A stretch of DNA of 14,722 nucleotides from Bacteroidales bacterium UBA3868 (GTDB lineage Bacteria; Bacteroidota; Bacteroidia; Bacteroidales; WCHB1-69). The notes under the pieces are model-generated. The model worked only from the letters and a program-made list of their open reading frames with translations, searched no databases and was not told the DNA's origin. Below, one piece after another: positions 1 through 7,160 of the stretch (positions are counted from its first letter, which is position 1; each line of letters begins with the position of its first letter). Made by a program: the position numbers and the translations under genes. The DNA is taken from the NCBI GenBank assembly GCA_002392325.1, contig DGGS01000221.1, positions 1-14,722 of the forward strand, in the 5' to 3' direction.

Positions 1-822
1 CTCGCTGGGCATACCTTCCTTGAAGATGTTGATGATTTCGTCGCTTTTGGCCGCCAGGATGATCTTCACTAAGGCAAGTCCTGATTTCTGGGCGTTCACT
101 TGTTGGAGCAGGCGCAGACTTTCCAGTATCACGGCGCGTCCTGCGTCGGGGGTCTCATTCATCACATCCAGCCCCAATCTGTGGTATTGGTAGAAAAAAT
201 CGTGGAGCTTGCTGTATGTGCTGTTGGTGAGGTTCTCGGTGATCCAATAACGGTTGCTTTGCCCGTTGTCGGCCACCGACCATCCCTTTTCCTTGGCATT
301 CATGTTGAAATTCACAATTGACTGACATTTGGAATAATAGGGGGAACCTCCGTTTAAGGAGAAAGAGTCAAACTCCACCGCCAGGAAAAGATTCAGGTAA
401 TAGGCGATCAGGGCGGTGAATTGGTTCAGGTTGGCCCCGTCAGCGTATTCCAGCGGGTCACCTTCAGCGTAGGTGAACTGGATGTTTTTGTCTTGGAAAT
501 TCAGCAGAGTGGTTTTGTAACTTGCCTTGTACACAGGGCGTTGCAGCATGATGGCCATGGTTCCCTTGAACACATCGCCGTTCACTTCCGTGAGGTTGAT
601 ACGGAGGGAACACTCGATGCGCTCATTGTTCTTGAGGTTGTATTGGCACCATTTGCGTTCGTTGATGAACTGATAGATTTTCTGTTGCAAATCGTTGTAC
701 CGCTGCTGGTTGACACCGCCAGTCACTTGGTTGGCGTTGACGGAAACCATGCATTGGAAGTCCTGTGCGGACAGCAGACCGCACCCAAGGATGAGCAGAA
801 ACAGGAAACAGAGTCTCTTCAT
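1..822 (-). CDS. porD: PorD-like DUF4835 protein (partial, 3' end beyond window)
   Basis: This is the first 274 codons of a protein that runs off the left edge, so no stop is seen. It opens with MKRLCFLFLLILGCGLLSAQ, a signal peptide probably cut after Gln20. Cys14 makes a weak lipobox alternative (ILGC). The mature start (DFQCMVSVNANQV, then NQQ and a KWC stretch) and the later motifs YHRLGLDV, GRAVILESLRLLQ and VNAQKSG match what I know of the DUF4835 family. That family is named PorD, a component or accessory of the type IX secretion system, in current annotation. The exact role of PorD is poorly defined, so this is family-level knowledge only. The start lies 11 bases after coaBC, and the gene is the fourth of the bamD-rpoZ-coaBC-porD string. 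The T9SS link fits the two proteases with sorting domains further right. Confidence 0.85.
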   Translation of the reverse strand, partial: MKRLCFLFLLILGCGLLSAQDFQCMVSVNANQVTGGVNQQRYNDLQQKIYQFINERKWCQYNLKNNERIECSLRINLTEVNGDVFKGTMAIMLQRPVYKASYKTTLLNFQDKNIQFTYAEGDPLEYADGANLNQFTALIAYYLNLFLAVEFDSFSLNGGSPYYSKCQSIVNFNMNAKEKGWSVADNGQSNRYWITENLTNSTYSKLHDFFYQYHRLGLDVMNETPDAGRAVILESLRLLQQVNAQKSGLALVKIILAAKSDEIINIFKEGMPSE

Positions 823-833
823 TGTAGTCCGTT

Positions 834-2042
834 TTATTGGGTTAAGTCGCAAGCCAGGTCCAGAATGTCCCGGGCGATGGCATGCTTGTCTTTCAGTTCG
901 CTTTCAAAGGTTTTTCCGTCTCGGGTAATCATACGCACCTTGTTGGTGGCGGTTCCGAAACCGGCGCCTTTGTCGCGAAGTGAGTTAAGAACGATGACAT
1001 CCGCGTTTTTAGTATGCAGTTTGCGGGTGGCGTTTTCAATCTCATTTTCCGTTTCCAGAGCGAAGCCGATAAGAAGCTGGTTCTCGCGTTTTTGCTTGCC
1101 GATTGTGGCAAGAATGTCTTTGGTCTTCACCAGGTGCAGGTCTAAGGAGTCGTGTTCTTTTTTGATTTTTTCGGGGGCGGTTTGTGCGGGGGTGAAATCG
1201 GCCACAGCCGCAGACATGATCATAATGTCCTGGTTGTCAACAATCTGTATGCACTGTTGGAACATCTGCTCTGCAGTTTGCACATCCACACGGTGTATGT
1301 TGGCGTGTTGGCAGGTCAGGTGGGTGGGTCCGGTTACAAGTGTAACCTCCGCGCCTTCGTCGGCGGCTGCCTCGGCGAGGCAGAACCCCATCAGTCCGGA
1401 GGAGTGGTTGCCGATAAAACGAACCGGGTCGATAGGTTCATAAGTCGGACCTGCGGTGATCATCACCTTCTTGCCTGCCAGCCGTTGGCTGGAGTTCAAA
1501 TGACGATGGACGGTTTCAAAGATTTTCTCCGGTTCTTCCATTCGCCCAGTACCGCTGCTCCCGCAGGCGAGAAATCCGCTTTGAGGGCCGATGATGTGGC
1601 AGCCCTTCTGTCGCAGAAGCTCGATGTTGTGCTGGACGGAGATGTCCTCAAACATCTTGTCATTCATGGCAGGCGCTATGAATATCGGTTTACGCGTGGC
1701 GAGAAGCATAGTGGACAATGCGTCATCTGCGATGCCGTGCGCATATTTGCCGATGATGTTGGCAGTGGCAGGAGCCACAATCACGCAATCGGCCCAGTCG
1801 GCCATGCTGATATGATGCACATCACGGGTCTCAGCAGGGTCGAACATGTCGCAGTACAACTTGTTCTGCGACAGCGTTTCGATGGTAAGCGGAGTCACAA
1901 ACTCCAGCGCGTTGCGCGTGGTCACAACCTTCACCTCGTATCCGTTGCTCTTGAACAGCCGGATGAGGAAAAGCGATTTGTAAGCGGCAATACCGCCCGT
2001 GATGCCGATGACAATGTGCTTTGCGGACATGGTATCCTTCAT
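834..2042 (-). CDS. coaBC: Bifunctional phosphopantothenoylcysteine decarboxylase / phosphopantothenate-cysteine ligase
   Basis: CoaBC carries out two consecutive cytoplasmic steps of coenzyme A synthesis: ligation of cysteine to 4'-phosphopantothenate (CoaB) and FMN-dependent decarboxylation to 4'-phosphopantetheine (CoaC). The CoaC half (about residues 5-185) shows the flavin-binding GITGGIAAYKS, the catalytic histidine in HHIS (His77), the PAMNDKM motif (124-130) and the clamp GFLACGSSGTGRM with Cys160. The CoaB half (about 190-402) shows ITAGPTYEPIDPVR, NHSSG (212-216), KIKK (292-295) and GFALETEN (327-333). The length, 402 residues, is normal. The first ATG overlaps the rpoZ stop by one base (TAATG), which suggests coupled translation. 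A second ATG at codon 5 (2030) is preceded by GAAGGA and fits the family N-terminus (MSAKHIVIGITGG) better. I list the longer form but could not choose between them. Confidence 0.97.
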   Translation of the reverse strand: MKDTMSAKHIVIGITGGIAAYKSLFLIRLFKSNGYEVKVVTTRNALEFVTPLTIETLSQNKLYCDMFDPAETRDVHHISMADWADCVIVAPATANIIGKYAHGIADDALSTMLLATRKPIFIAPAMNDKMFEDISVQHNIELLRQKGCHIIGPQSGFLACGSSGTGRMEEPEKIFETVHRHLNSSQRLAGKKVMITAGPTYEPIDPVRFIGNHSSGLMGFCLAEAAADEGAEVTLVTGPTHLTCQHANIHRVDVQTAEQMFQQCIQIVDNQDIMIMSAAVADFTPAQTAPEKIKKEHDSLDLHLVKTKDILATIGKQKRENQLLIGFALETENEIENATRKLHTKNADVIVLNSLRDKGAGFGTATNKVRMITRDGKTFESELKDKHAIARDILDLACDLTQ

Positions 2043-2374
2043 TATTCGTTGGTTTCAGGATCCTTGAAATAAACCAGACCGTTTTCGAATTCGTATAAAG
2101 CCAATTGGGTGGGTTTCGGGAGTTGCTCGAAGAATTTGGACAACTCTATTTGTTCGCGGTTCTCAAAAACTTCTTCTAAAGTGTCGGAATTGGAGGCATA
2201 TTGCAGGGAGGTCTCCTGAAACTCCTGTTTCAAATCCGCGGCGATTTGGTCGGCGCGTTTGGACATGATGACGATGCTCTTGTAAAAATTGCCACTCTCA
2301 GAGTCATATTGTCTGATGTCCTTGGTTTTGGCAAAAAGGTCAATTTTAAGTTTCTTGTAATCTGCAGCTTTCAT
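2042..2374 (-). CDS. rpoZ: RNA polymerase omega subunit, Bacteroidetes type
   Basis: This is a small cytoplasmic protein of 110 residues. The conserved block is GNFYKSIVIMSKRADQIAAD (residues 29-48), which corresponds to the omega/Rpb6 core helix that latches the beta-prime subunit and helps RNA polymerase assemble. The rest is helical and charged, ending FENGLVYFKDPETNE, with no membrane segment. Bacteroidetes omega proteins are divergent from the E. coli one and are often left as hypothetical, so the call rests on the core block plus its position between bamD and coaBC, which is typical of the phylum. It starts 6 bases after the bamD stop and its own stop overlaps the coaBC start by one base. 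Transcription presumably comes from the promoter upstream of bamD. Confidence 0.88.
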   Translation of the reverse strand: MKAADYKKLKIDLFAKTKDIRQYDSESGNFYKSIVIMSKRADQIAADLKQEFQETSLQYASNSDTLEEVFENREQIELSKFFEQLPKPTQLALYEFENGLVYFKDPETNE

Positions 2375-2380
2375 TTCTTT

Positions 2381-3298
2381 TTATTGATTTGTGTTTTTAT
2401 TGTATTTCGATAATTGTTTTTTGACATCCTGGGCTATTTTCTCCACCTCTTTGGTGTATTTGGTCTCGCTGTAATTGAGAAGCAGGCGGTTGCAGGCGTC
2501 CAGACACGCCTTGTAGCGTTCCTCTTTTTTCCGTTCCACGCTTTTCTTCGCATATTCCAGATTGTTGAGCACCAGATAGTAGATGGCTTCCGGCATCAGG
2601 GGGGAATAGGAATACTCGTTGAAGAAGTTTTTGGCGGCTATCTGGCAGGCCTCATAATGGTCGGTGTTGTAATAGAGTTTGAGGACTTCCACATCTTTGC
2701 GGGCGAGTTTCAGCCGCAGGGCGTCCAGCATGACATTGCATTCCTCAATGTGGGAGTTGTCGGGATATGCCTGTATGAAGGTTTTGATCTGTTCGATGGC
2801 GTATTCCGTATTGCTTTGGTCCAGCGAGTAATCAGGACAGGTTTTGTAGATGGCCGCGGTGCCGTAGTAGAAGGCGTCCTCGGTGTGCTCGGAGTTGGGG
2901 TAGCGGCGCACATAGTCGCGGAAATGGAAAGCGGCCATGTCATAGTCGCCGTTCATGTAATAGGAGTGGGCGAAAAGATACAGTATGGTGTCAGCGCGCG
3001 GAGTGCCCAGCGAGAGCGGGTAAAGGTCCTCAAACAGACCTGCTGCGGAAAGGAATTGCTGGTTGTTGTAGTAGCGCAGCGCACGCTGGTATTGCTGCTC
3101 GAAATTCTCAAACGTGACTTTCTTGCCAGTACGGTACACTTTCACCTCTTTTGTCTTGCCCTTTTTCGGAAGAGTGTCCTTGACGGCCACCAACCCGGAG
3201 GTGTTTGTAAGACAAATAGTCTGAAAATCCGCGGCATACGCACCCGCAGAAGCAGTTAACAGTATTATTATCAATAACTTAAAACTCTTCTTAACCAT
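2381..3298 (-). CDS. bamD: BamD-like outer membrane assembly protein lacking the usual lipobox
   Basis: This is a 305-residue exported protein made of tetratricopeptide-like helical repeats. Residues 64-292 align with the pattern I know from Bacteroidetes BamD: YQRALRYYNNQQFLSAAGLF, AHSYYMNGDYDMAAFHFRDY, YPNSEHTEDAFYYG, the LDQSNTEYAIEQIKTFI block and SVERKKEERYKACLDA. BamD is the essential partner of BamA in inserting beta-barrel proteins into the outer membrane. The N-terminus is odd. Residues 1-22 look like an ordinary signal peptide ending in AYA, with no cysteine at the cleavage site; the first cysteine is residue 29. BamD is normally a lipoprotein. A polar linker with LPKKGKTK (residues 23-60) precedes the first repeat. 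The gene leads the minus-strand operon. Function is assigned by repeats and gene order; the missing anchor lowers certainty. Confidence 0.85.
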   Translation of the reverse strand: MVKKSFKLLIIILLTASAGAYAADFQTICLTNTSGLVAVKDTLPKKGKTKEVKVYRTGKKVTFENFEQQYQRALRYYNNQQFLSAAGLFEDLYPLSLGTPRADTILYLFAHSYYMNGDYDMAAFHFRDYVRRYPNSEHTEDAFYYGTAAIYKTCPDYSLDQSNTEYAIEQIKTFIQAYPDNSHIEECNVMLDALRLKLARKDVEVLKLYYNTDHYEACQIAAKNFFNEYSYSPLMPEAIYYLVLNNLEYAKKSVERKKEERYKACLDACNRLLLNYSETKYTKEVEKIAQDVKKQLSKYNKNTNQ

Positions 3299-3314
3299 AT
3301 TATATCAAAACGTG

Positions 3315-3322
3315 CAAAGATA
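3315..3322 (-). promoter_or_regulatory. Putative -7 box for the bamD operon
   Basis: The minus strand reads TATCTTTG here, a full match to the Bacteroidetes primary-sigma -7 consensus TAnnTTTG. Transcription would start about 10 bases before the bamD ATG (3298), giving a very short leader. No good -33 TTTG lies at the usual 19-21 base spacing; the nearest is ATTG at 3343-3340 with a spacer of only 17. The box is supported by its position in the divergent gap, but the promoter is incomplete by consensus. Confidence 0.5.
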
Positions 3323-3346
3323 TAAAAAATTTTACATGTCAATATA

Positions 3347-3378
3347 TTTGTAGAACCCGCTCTTTTTTTGTATATTTG
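3347..3378 (+). promoter_or_regulatory. dnaX promoter, Bacteroidetes type (-33 TTTG, -7 TATATTTG)
   Basis: TTTG at 3347-3350 and TATATTTG at 3371-3378 are separated by 20 bases, a textbook match to the -33 TTTG / -7 TAnnTTTG promoter of Bacteroidetes. The expected start near 3384 would leave a leader of about 20 bases before the dnaX ATG at 3404. It faces away from the bamD -7 box, so the 105-base gap is a divergent promoter region. It may also serve the S8 protease and relA/spoT genes downstream, which follow at short spacing. Confidence 0.75.
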
Positions 3379-3403
3379 CCGCTCAATTAACACTTGGAAA
3401 AAT

Positions 3404-4531
3404 ATGGATAATTTTATAGTTTCCGCCCGAAAATACAGACCTTCCACATTCAATTCTGTAGTGGGTCAGGAGTCGATTACGGCGACTTTGAAGAACGCCA
3501 TCAAGACCGGTCAGGTGGCGCAGGCGTTTCTGTTCTGCGGACCTCGAGGTGTGGGCAAGACCACCTGTGCCAGAATTTTCGCGAAAGCGCTCAACTGCCA
3601 GAACCTGACGGAAGATTGCGAACCCTGCAACGAGTGCGAGTCCTGCCGCTCGTTCAACAACTCAGCGTCGTTCAATGTCTTTGAACTGGACGCCGCCTCC
3701 AACAATTCGGTGGAAGACATCCGGGCTCTCGTGGAACAGGTGCGCATTGCTCCGCAGGGCGCCAAATACAAGGTCTATATCATCGATGAGGTGCACATGC
3801 TTTCCGGGTCCGCTTTCAACGCGTTCCTGAAAACATTGGAGGAACCACCGGCGTATGCCAAGTTCATCATGGCCACAACGGAAAAACATAAGATTATCCC
3901 GACTATCTTGTCTCGTTGCCAAGTGTATGATTTTAAGCGTATTAATGAGAAAGATATTGTCAACCATTTGAAATATGTGGCCCAGCAGGAGGGTGTGAGC
4001 GCGGAGGAGGAAGCCCTGCATGTGGTGGCCGACAAAGCGGACGGCGCACTGCGCGACGCCTTGTCCATCTTCGACCAGCTGGTGAGCTTTACGGGGAAAA
4101 ATATCACCTATAAGGCCACGATCGAGAATCTGAATGTCCTGGATGTGGACAACTATTTCAAAATCACCGACTTTTTGTTCAGTGACGACTGCTCCCAGGC
4201 ATTGCTGCTTTTGGATGATATCATCGCTAAGGGTTTTGAGCCGCAGCATTTCATCTCCGGCCTGGCCGCTCATTTCCGCAATCTGCTCATGGCCAAAACA
4301 CCGGCTACCGTGCAGTTGCTGGAGATGTCGGACACTATCAAGGGACAGTTGCTGCAGCAGGCGCAGCGTGTGGACAAACAATTGTTACTCAGAGCGATGG
4401 ACCTTGCCAACCAATGCGACTTCAATTACAAGATGGCCAACAACAAGCGGCTGTCGATGGAGTTGTGCCTCTTGCAGATCAACGCCAATTACCTGTTTAA
4501 AAAAGCGAGGCAATCGCAGGAGCGTAAATAA
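3404..4531 (+). CDS. dnaX: DNA polymerase III clamp-loader subunit, gamma form (tau N-terminal part)
   Basis: This is the cytoplasmic AAA+ ATPase of the replication clamp loader, which opens and loads the beta clamp. The zero-frame product has 375 residues. Walker A is GPRGVGKT (46-53). The zinc-binding cysteines are C65, C75, C78 and C81, with an extra C72. Walker B is YIIDEV (125-130). Sensor 1 lies at TTEKHK (158-163), the SRC arginine finger at 170-172, and GALRDALS (214-221) matches the sensor 2 helix. Domain III ends near NNKRLSMELCLLQINA (346-361). The frame stops right after it with TAA at 4529-4531, so this product alone is like a gamma subunit. The tau linker and C-terminal domain continue in the +1 frame. 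An open extension upstream to 3368 exists, but MDNFIVSARKYRPSTF is the family start and lies just past the promoter. Confidence 0.95.
   Translation: MDNFIVSARKYRPSTFNSVVGQESITATLKNAIKTGQVAQAFLFCGPRGVGKTTCARIFAKALNCQNLTEDCEPCNECESCRSFNNSASFNVFELDAASNNSVEDIRALVEQVRIAPQGAKYKVYIIDEVHMLSGSAFNAFLKTLEEPPAYAKFIMATTEKHKIIPTILSRCQVYDFKRINEKDIVNHLKYVAQQEGVSAEEEALHVVADKADGALRDALSIFDQLVSFTGKNITYKATIENLNVLDVDNYFKITDFLFSDDCSQALLLLDDIIAKGFEPQHFISGLAAHFRNLLMAKTPATVQLLEMSDTIKGQLLQQAQRVDKQLLLRAMDLANQCDFNYKMANNKRLSMELCLLQINANYLFKKARQSQERK
4496..4505 (+). other. Possible slippage run TTTAAAAAAG in dnaX
   Basis: The zero frame reads TTT AAA AAA GCG here. A shift of -2 on the run, or loss of one A by RNA polymerase slippage, would join the zero frame to the tau frame (AAG CGA GGC). 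A -1 shift would instead end at TAA 4525-4527. Runs of A are the known recoding sites of other dnaX genes: A AAA AAG ribosomal slippage in E. coli and transcriptional slippage on an A9 run in Thermus. It is also the sort of run where sequencing errors occur. It competes with the site at 4518-4532. Confidence 0.4.
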
Positions 4532-4556
4532 CCCAGAGGGTGGAGCGGCATCCACC
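4518..4556 (+). other. Candidate programmed +1 frameshift cassette in dnaX
   Basis: The zero-frame end of dnaX reads AGGAG (4518-4522), CGT, AAA (4526-4528), stop TAA (4529-4531), then C. This has the same spacing as the prfB +1 site (AGGGGG, 3 bases, CUU, UGA, C): an SD-like element 3 bases before the P-site codon, and a stop codon followed by C, a weak context. Seven bases after the stop is a perfect 6-bp hairpin, GGTGGA (4539-4544) with TCCACC (4551-4556) around a 6-base loop. A +1 slip from AAA to AAT would continue with AAC at 4530 into the tau reading frame. Against it, Bacteroidetes ribosomes are reported to hide their anti-SD, and AAA-to-AAU repairing leaves a poor third base pair. 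The need for a frame change is seen directly; the mechanism is inferred. Confidence 0.5.
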
Positions 4557-5252
4557 ACGGAAAACAGCACGGCAGCCGTGAAGTTTAACGAAACGCCGAA
4601 AATATCAAACCAGACATTCCGTAATCCAGGGTCTCCGCCGATACAGAGGATACCCTCCATTAAGGATGTGCTGGAAACGCCGAGAGTTGCCCCGGCAGAC
4701 CATACCGCAGTGGCCGCAGCGCCAATACCTGAAGTGAAAACCCCGGATAAACCCGCCCCGGAACCGAAGAAGGAGGAAGAGAAGATGGGGGAAAAAGAGG
4801 CGAATGAAGCACAAACGCAGTCGGAACCGGCAACTCTCCAAGAGCCACAGGATGTGAAGGAACAATCCGTGCCAGCGAAACCCGAGAAAGAGAATGAGGA
4901 GGATTTTGCCACATGCTGGAACACCATGTTTGAAGAGATGTTTTCCGGTCATCCGATGATCTATTATACCTTCAAGGATATTCTTCCTGTTTATGAAGAC
5001 GGTGTGATTAAGATAGAAGTGCAAAACGAGTTCCAGAAAAACCAGTATGAGATGCGCAAACGTGCGTTGGTGGAATACTGGCGTGCTCATTTCAAGATCA
5101 ACCTGGACGATGTGGAAATCATTTGCAATGAGAATATGGAAACGAAGAAGATAATATACAGCGCGGAGGATAAGATGGAAAACCTGAAGGAACAGAATGA
5201 GGCGATCCAACAGTTTTTGAAGGTGCTGAAATTTGATGTGAAAGACGAATAG
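4530..5252 (+). CDS. dnaX: dnaX tau-specific linker and C-terminal domain (+1 frame)
   Basis: This is the second part of DnaX, read in the +1 frame relative to 3404-4531. It has no credible start of its own: the frame is open backward through the gamma region, and no promoter or leader is seen. It gives 240 residues: a linker of about 130 residues rich in Pro, Glu, Lys and Ala, then a folded domain from about DFATCWNTMFEEMF to the end. The closing pattern (KIEVQNEFQKNQYE, then EDKMENLKEQNEAIQQFLKV) resembles the C-terminal domain of Bacteroidetes DnaX, so the part is conserved rather than decayed. In E. coli the tau extension binds the polymerase alpha subunit and the DnaB helicase. Joined at AAA/AAC the full tau would be 615 residues, a normal length for the phylum. 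Confidence 0.85.
   Translation, partial: NPEGGAASTTENSTAAVKFNETPKISNQTFRNPGSPPIQRIPSIKDVLETPRVAPADHTAVAAAPIPEVKTPDKPAPEPKKEEEKMGEKEANEAQTQSEPATLQEPQDVKEQSVPAKPEKENEEDFATCWNTMFEEMFSGHPMIYYTFKDILPVYEDGVIKIEVQNEFQKNQYEMRKRALVEYWRAHFKINLDDVEIICNENMETKKIIYSAEDKMENLKEQNEAIQQFLKVLKFDVKDE
4568..4580 (+). other. Second small hairpin downstream of the dnaX frame change
   Basis: CACGG (4568-4572) and CCGTG (4576-4580) form a perfect 5-bp stem around a 3-base loop, 11 bases after the 4539-4556 hairpin. No T-run follows, so it is not a terminator. Two stable stems in a row at the start of a low-complexity linker could act as a ribosome roadblock, or be chance in GC-rich coding sequence. Confidence 0.3.
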
Positions 5253-5279
5253 AAATAATAAGAACCAAAATCACGAATT

Positions 5280-7160
5280 ATGAAAAAGTTTTTATCCATA
5301 ATCATTTTGTTGTGTGGTATGATGACGGTCTCCGGTCAGATGTGGCTGAACAAGGCCGTGCCGGATGGTCGTGTGGATAGTGTGTGGGCAGGTTTCGGTT
5401 TGCCCCAGGGTTTTAACGGCGAGGGTGTCATTATTGGATTGACGGACTGGGGTTTCGACTACTCGCATCCTGTCTTTTATGACACCAACATGGTCCGATA
5501 TCGTGTGTTGCGCGCATGGGACCAGTATAAGACATCAGGTCCGGCCCCCGCAGGGTTTGATTATGGTACGGAATATGTGGGTCCCGAAGAGTTGCTGACG
5601 GCCCGTTGCGATACAATCAACCCCTACGACTACGCCTACCATGGCACGCACTGCGCCTCCATTGCGGGTGGCGCGGGTGCAGGCACCGTTTTCAGGGGCG
5701 TGGCTCCGGAGGCACAGTTCCTGTTTGCCACGATTGATCTCACCGACCAGGCCGTGATTGACGCTTGGAACTGGATGTATAATGTGGCCCAAGCGGAAGG
5801 CAAGCGACTGGTGATAAGCATGAGTTGGGGCGTCTATATGCTGGACAACATGGATGGTACGGGTCCGTTAGCGGATGAGGTGAAACGCCTTACCGATCTG
5901 GGCGTGGTGTTCGTGACTTCCGCCGGCAACAACGGGGATGTCAACTTCCACTTGAAATATGACTTTACCCAGCATTCGGGTGATACCATGCGTACCCAGT
6001 TCACATTCCCCTATACTTCCGCCACGCTTTGGGGTTCGTCCATTACCATGGTGAATTCCGCCAACAGTCCTTTTGCGTTTTCCATGAATGTGCTGGATAA
6101 CGCTTGCAACATCATCGCCTCCACCCCGTTTGTCCCTACCGCCGGGAATGACGGTTCTGTGGATACATTCCTCATCGTGAACGGCGATACTATCGTGTAT
6201 GACTATGAGATCCATTCCACAAATGAGTATAACCATGCGCCAGGAGTCCGTCTGAGAGTGAAATACGACACTCGTTACAAATTCGGACTGGCAGTTACTG
6301 CCGCCCAAGGCGTCTTCCATGCCTGGAATGTGGCTGAAATCACCAAAGCTTGGGGCAACTGGGGTGCTGCGTTTCAGAAACCGGCATCGCATCCGGATTG
6401 GATTGCGGGCGATATAGAATATGGTATCAGCACGCCGGCCAATATTGACGAGATTATCACCGTGGCGGCCCACCAGGCCACATTCAAGAATCCTGCGGGT
6501 GCAACCGTCGGAGGGGATATCGCCGACTTTTCCAGTTCCGGCCCCGGGTTCCACAATGTGCGCAAACCGGAGATTTCCGCACCGGGCAAAGGTGTCATCT
6601 CCGCCATCTCATCCTATACCAATTCCTATACGGGCAACTACAACGCCAGTGTGGATTTCAACGGCCGCACCTATCGGTTCGCATCGCTCTCGGGCACTTC
6701 CATGTCTTCCCCGTTTGTGGCCGGTGTTGTGGCACTGATGCTGCAGGCCAATCCTTATCTTACTGTGGATCAGGTGAGGAATATCATTACGGAAACCGCT
6801 CGGAATGACGCTCAAACTGCCGCTGCCGGAGTCAACCGGTTCGGATATGGCAAAATCAATGCTTACCAAGCGGTGCTCAAAGCGCTGGTGACCGTGGGCA
6901 TGGAGGAGCATCTTGAGGTGGACGCCACCCGTTATTCTGTCTTCCCGAACCCCAGCAACGGACAGTTCTATGTGTCAGTGGCGACAGAATCCCAAAGGGT
7001 ACAGGGTGCCTTGTATGACATTGCCGGCAGAATGGTTTACAGTACAGTATTGCAACCTGGTGTGAACACGCTGGATATCCAAAACCTGCCATCCGGATAC
7101 TATATTCTTCGCTTGAATGATGGCATGGAATTTGTAACTAAAAAGATTGTTAAGAAATAA
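5280..7160 (+). CDS. Secreted S8 (subtilisin-type) serine protease with T9SS sorting domain
   Basis: This is a 626-residue precursor. A signal peptide covers residues 1-20 (ends VSGQ). The peptidase S8 fold spans about 45-535 with the full triad: Asp56 in LTDWGFDYSHP, His121 in YHGTHCASIAGG, Ser474 in SGTSMSSPFVAG. The oxyanion Asn217 is in SAGNNG. Between Asn217 and Ser474 lie 256 residues against 65 in subtilisin, so an extra domain of roughly 190 residues sits inside the catalytic fold, probably beta-rich. Residues 552-626 form a T9SS type A sorting domain (YSVFPNPSNGQF, GRMVYS, LPSGYYILRL, KKIVKK), which implies export across the outer membrane and attachment or release at the surface. 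The gene begins 27 bases after dnaX with an A-rich leader and ends 18 bases before relA/spoT, so it is probably in their transcript. Substrate is unknown. Confidence 0.93.
   Translation: MKKFLSIIILLCGMMTVSGQMWLNKAVPDGRVDSVWAGFGLPQGFNGEGVIIGLTDWGFDYSHPVFYDTNMVRYRVLRAWDQYKTSGPAPAGFDYGTEYVGPEELLTARCDTINPYDYAYHGTHCASIAGGAGAGTVFRGVAPEAQFLFATIDLTDQAVIDAWNWMYNVAQAEGKRLVISMSWGVYMLDNMDGTGPLADEVKRLTDLGVVFVTSAGNNGDVNFHLKYDFTQHSGDTMRTQFTFPYTSATLWGSSITMVNSANSPFAFSMNVLDNACNIIASTPFVPTAGNDGSVDTFLIVNGDTIVYDYEIHSTNEYNHAPGVRLRVKYDTRYKFGLAVTAAQGVFHAWNVAEITKAWGNWGAAFQKPASHPDWIAGDIEYGISTPANIDEIITVAAHQATFKNPAGATVGGDIADFSSSGPGFHNVRKPEISAPGKGVISAISSYTNSYTGNYNASVDFNGRTYRFASLSGTSMSSPFVAGVVALMLQANPYLTVDQVRNIITETARNDAQTAAAGVNRFGYGKINAYQAVLKALVTVGMEEHLEVDATRYSVFPNPSNGQFYVSVATESQRVQGALYDIAGRMVYSTVLQPGVNTLDIQNLPSGYYILRLNDGMEFVTKKIVKK

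Noticed and set aside
421..2072. Long open frames on the plus strand opposite porD and coaBC (421-1443 and 1152-2072)
   Set aside because: They are antisense to well-recognised genes, their translations have no family features, and the openness follows from codon bias of the real strand.
2414..3259. 281-codon plus-strand frame opposite bamD
   Set aside because: The translation is rich in Val, Phe and Gly without domain signal and mirrors the bamD codons exactly; no promoter or leader is seen.
3368..3403. Upstream extension of dnaX to a TTG at 3368
   Set aside because: It would begin inside the -7 box of the promoter, and the added residues are not part of the DnaX family N-terminus.
4134..4529. 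Independent gene starting at ATG 4134 in the tau frame
   Set aside because: The part before about 4500 is a Ser/Cys/Trp-rich shadow of DnaX domain III; only the part after the frame change looks like protein.
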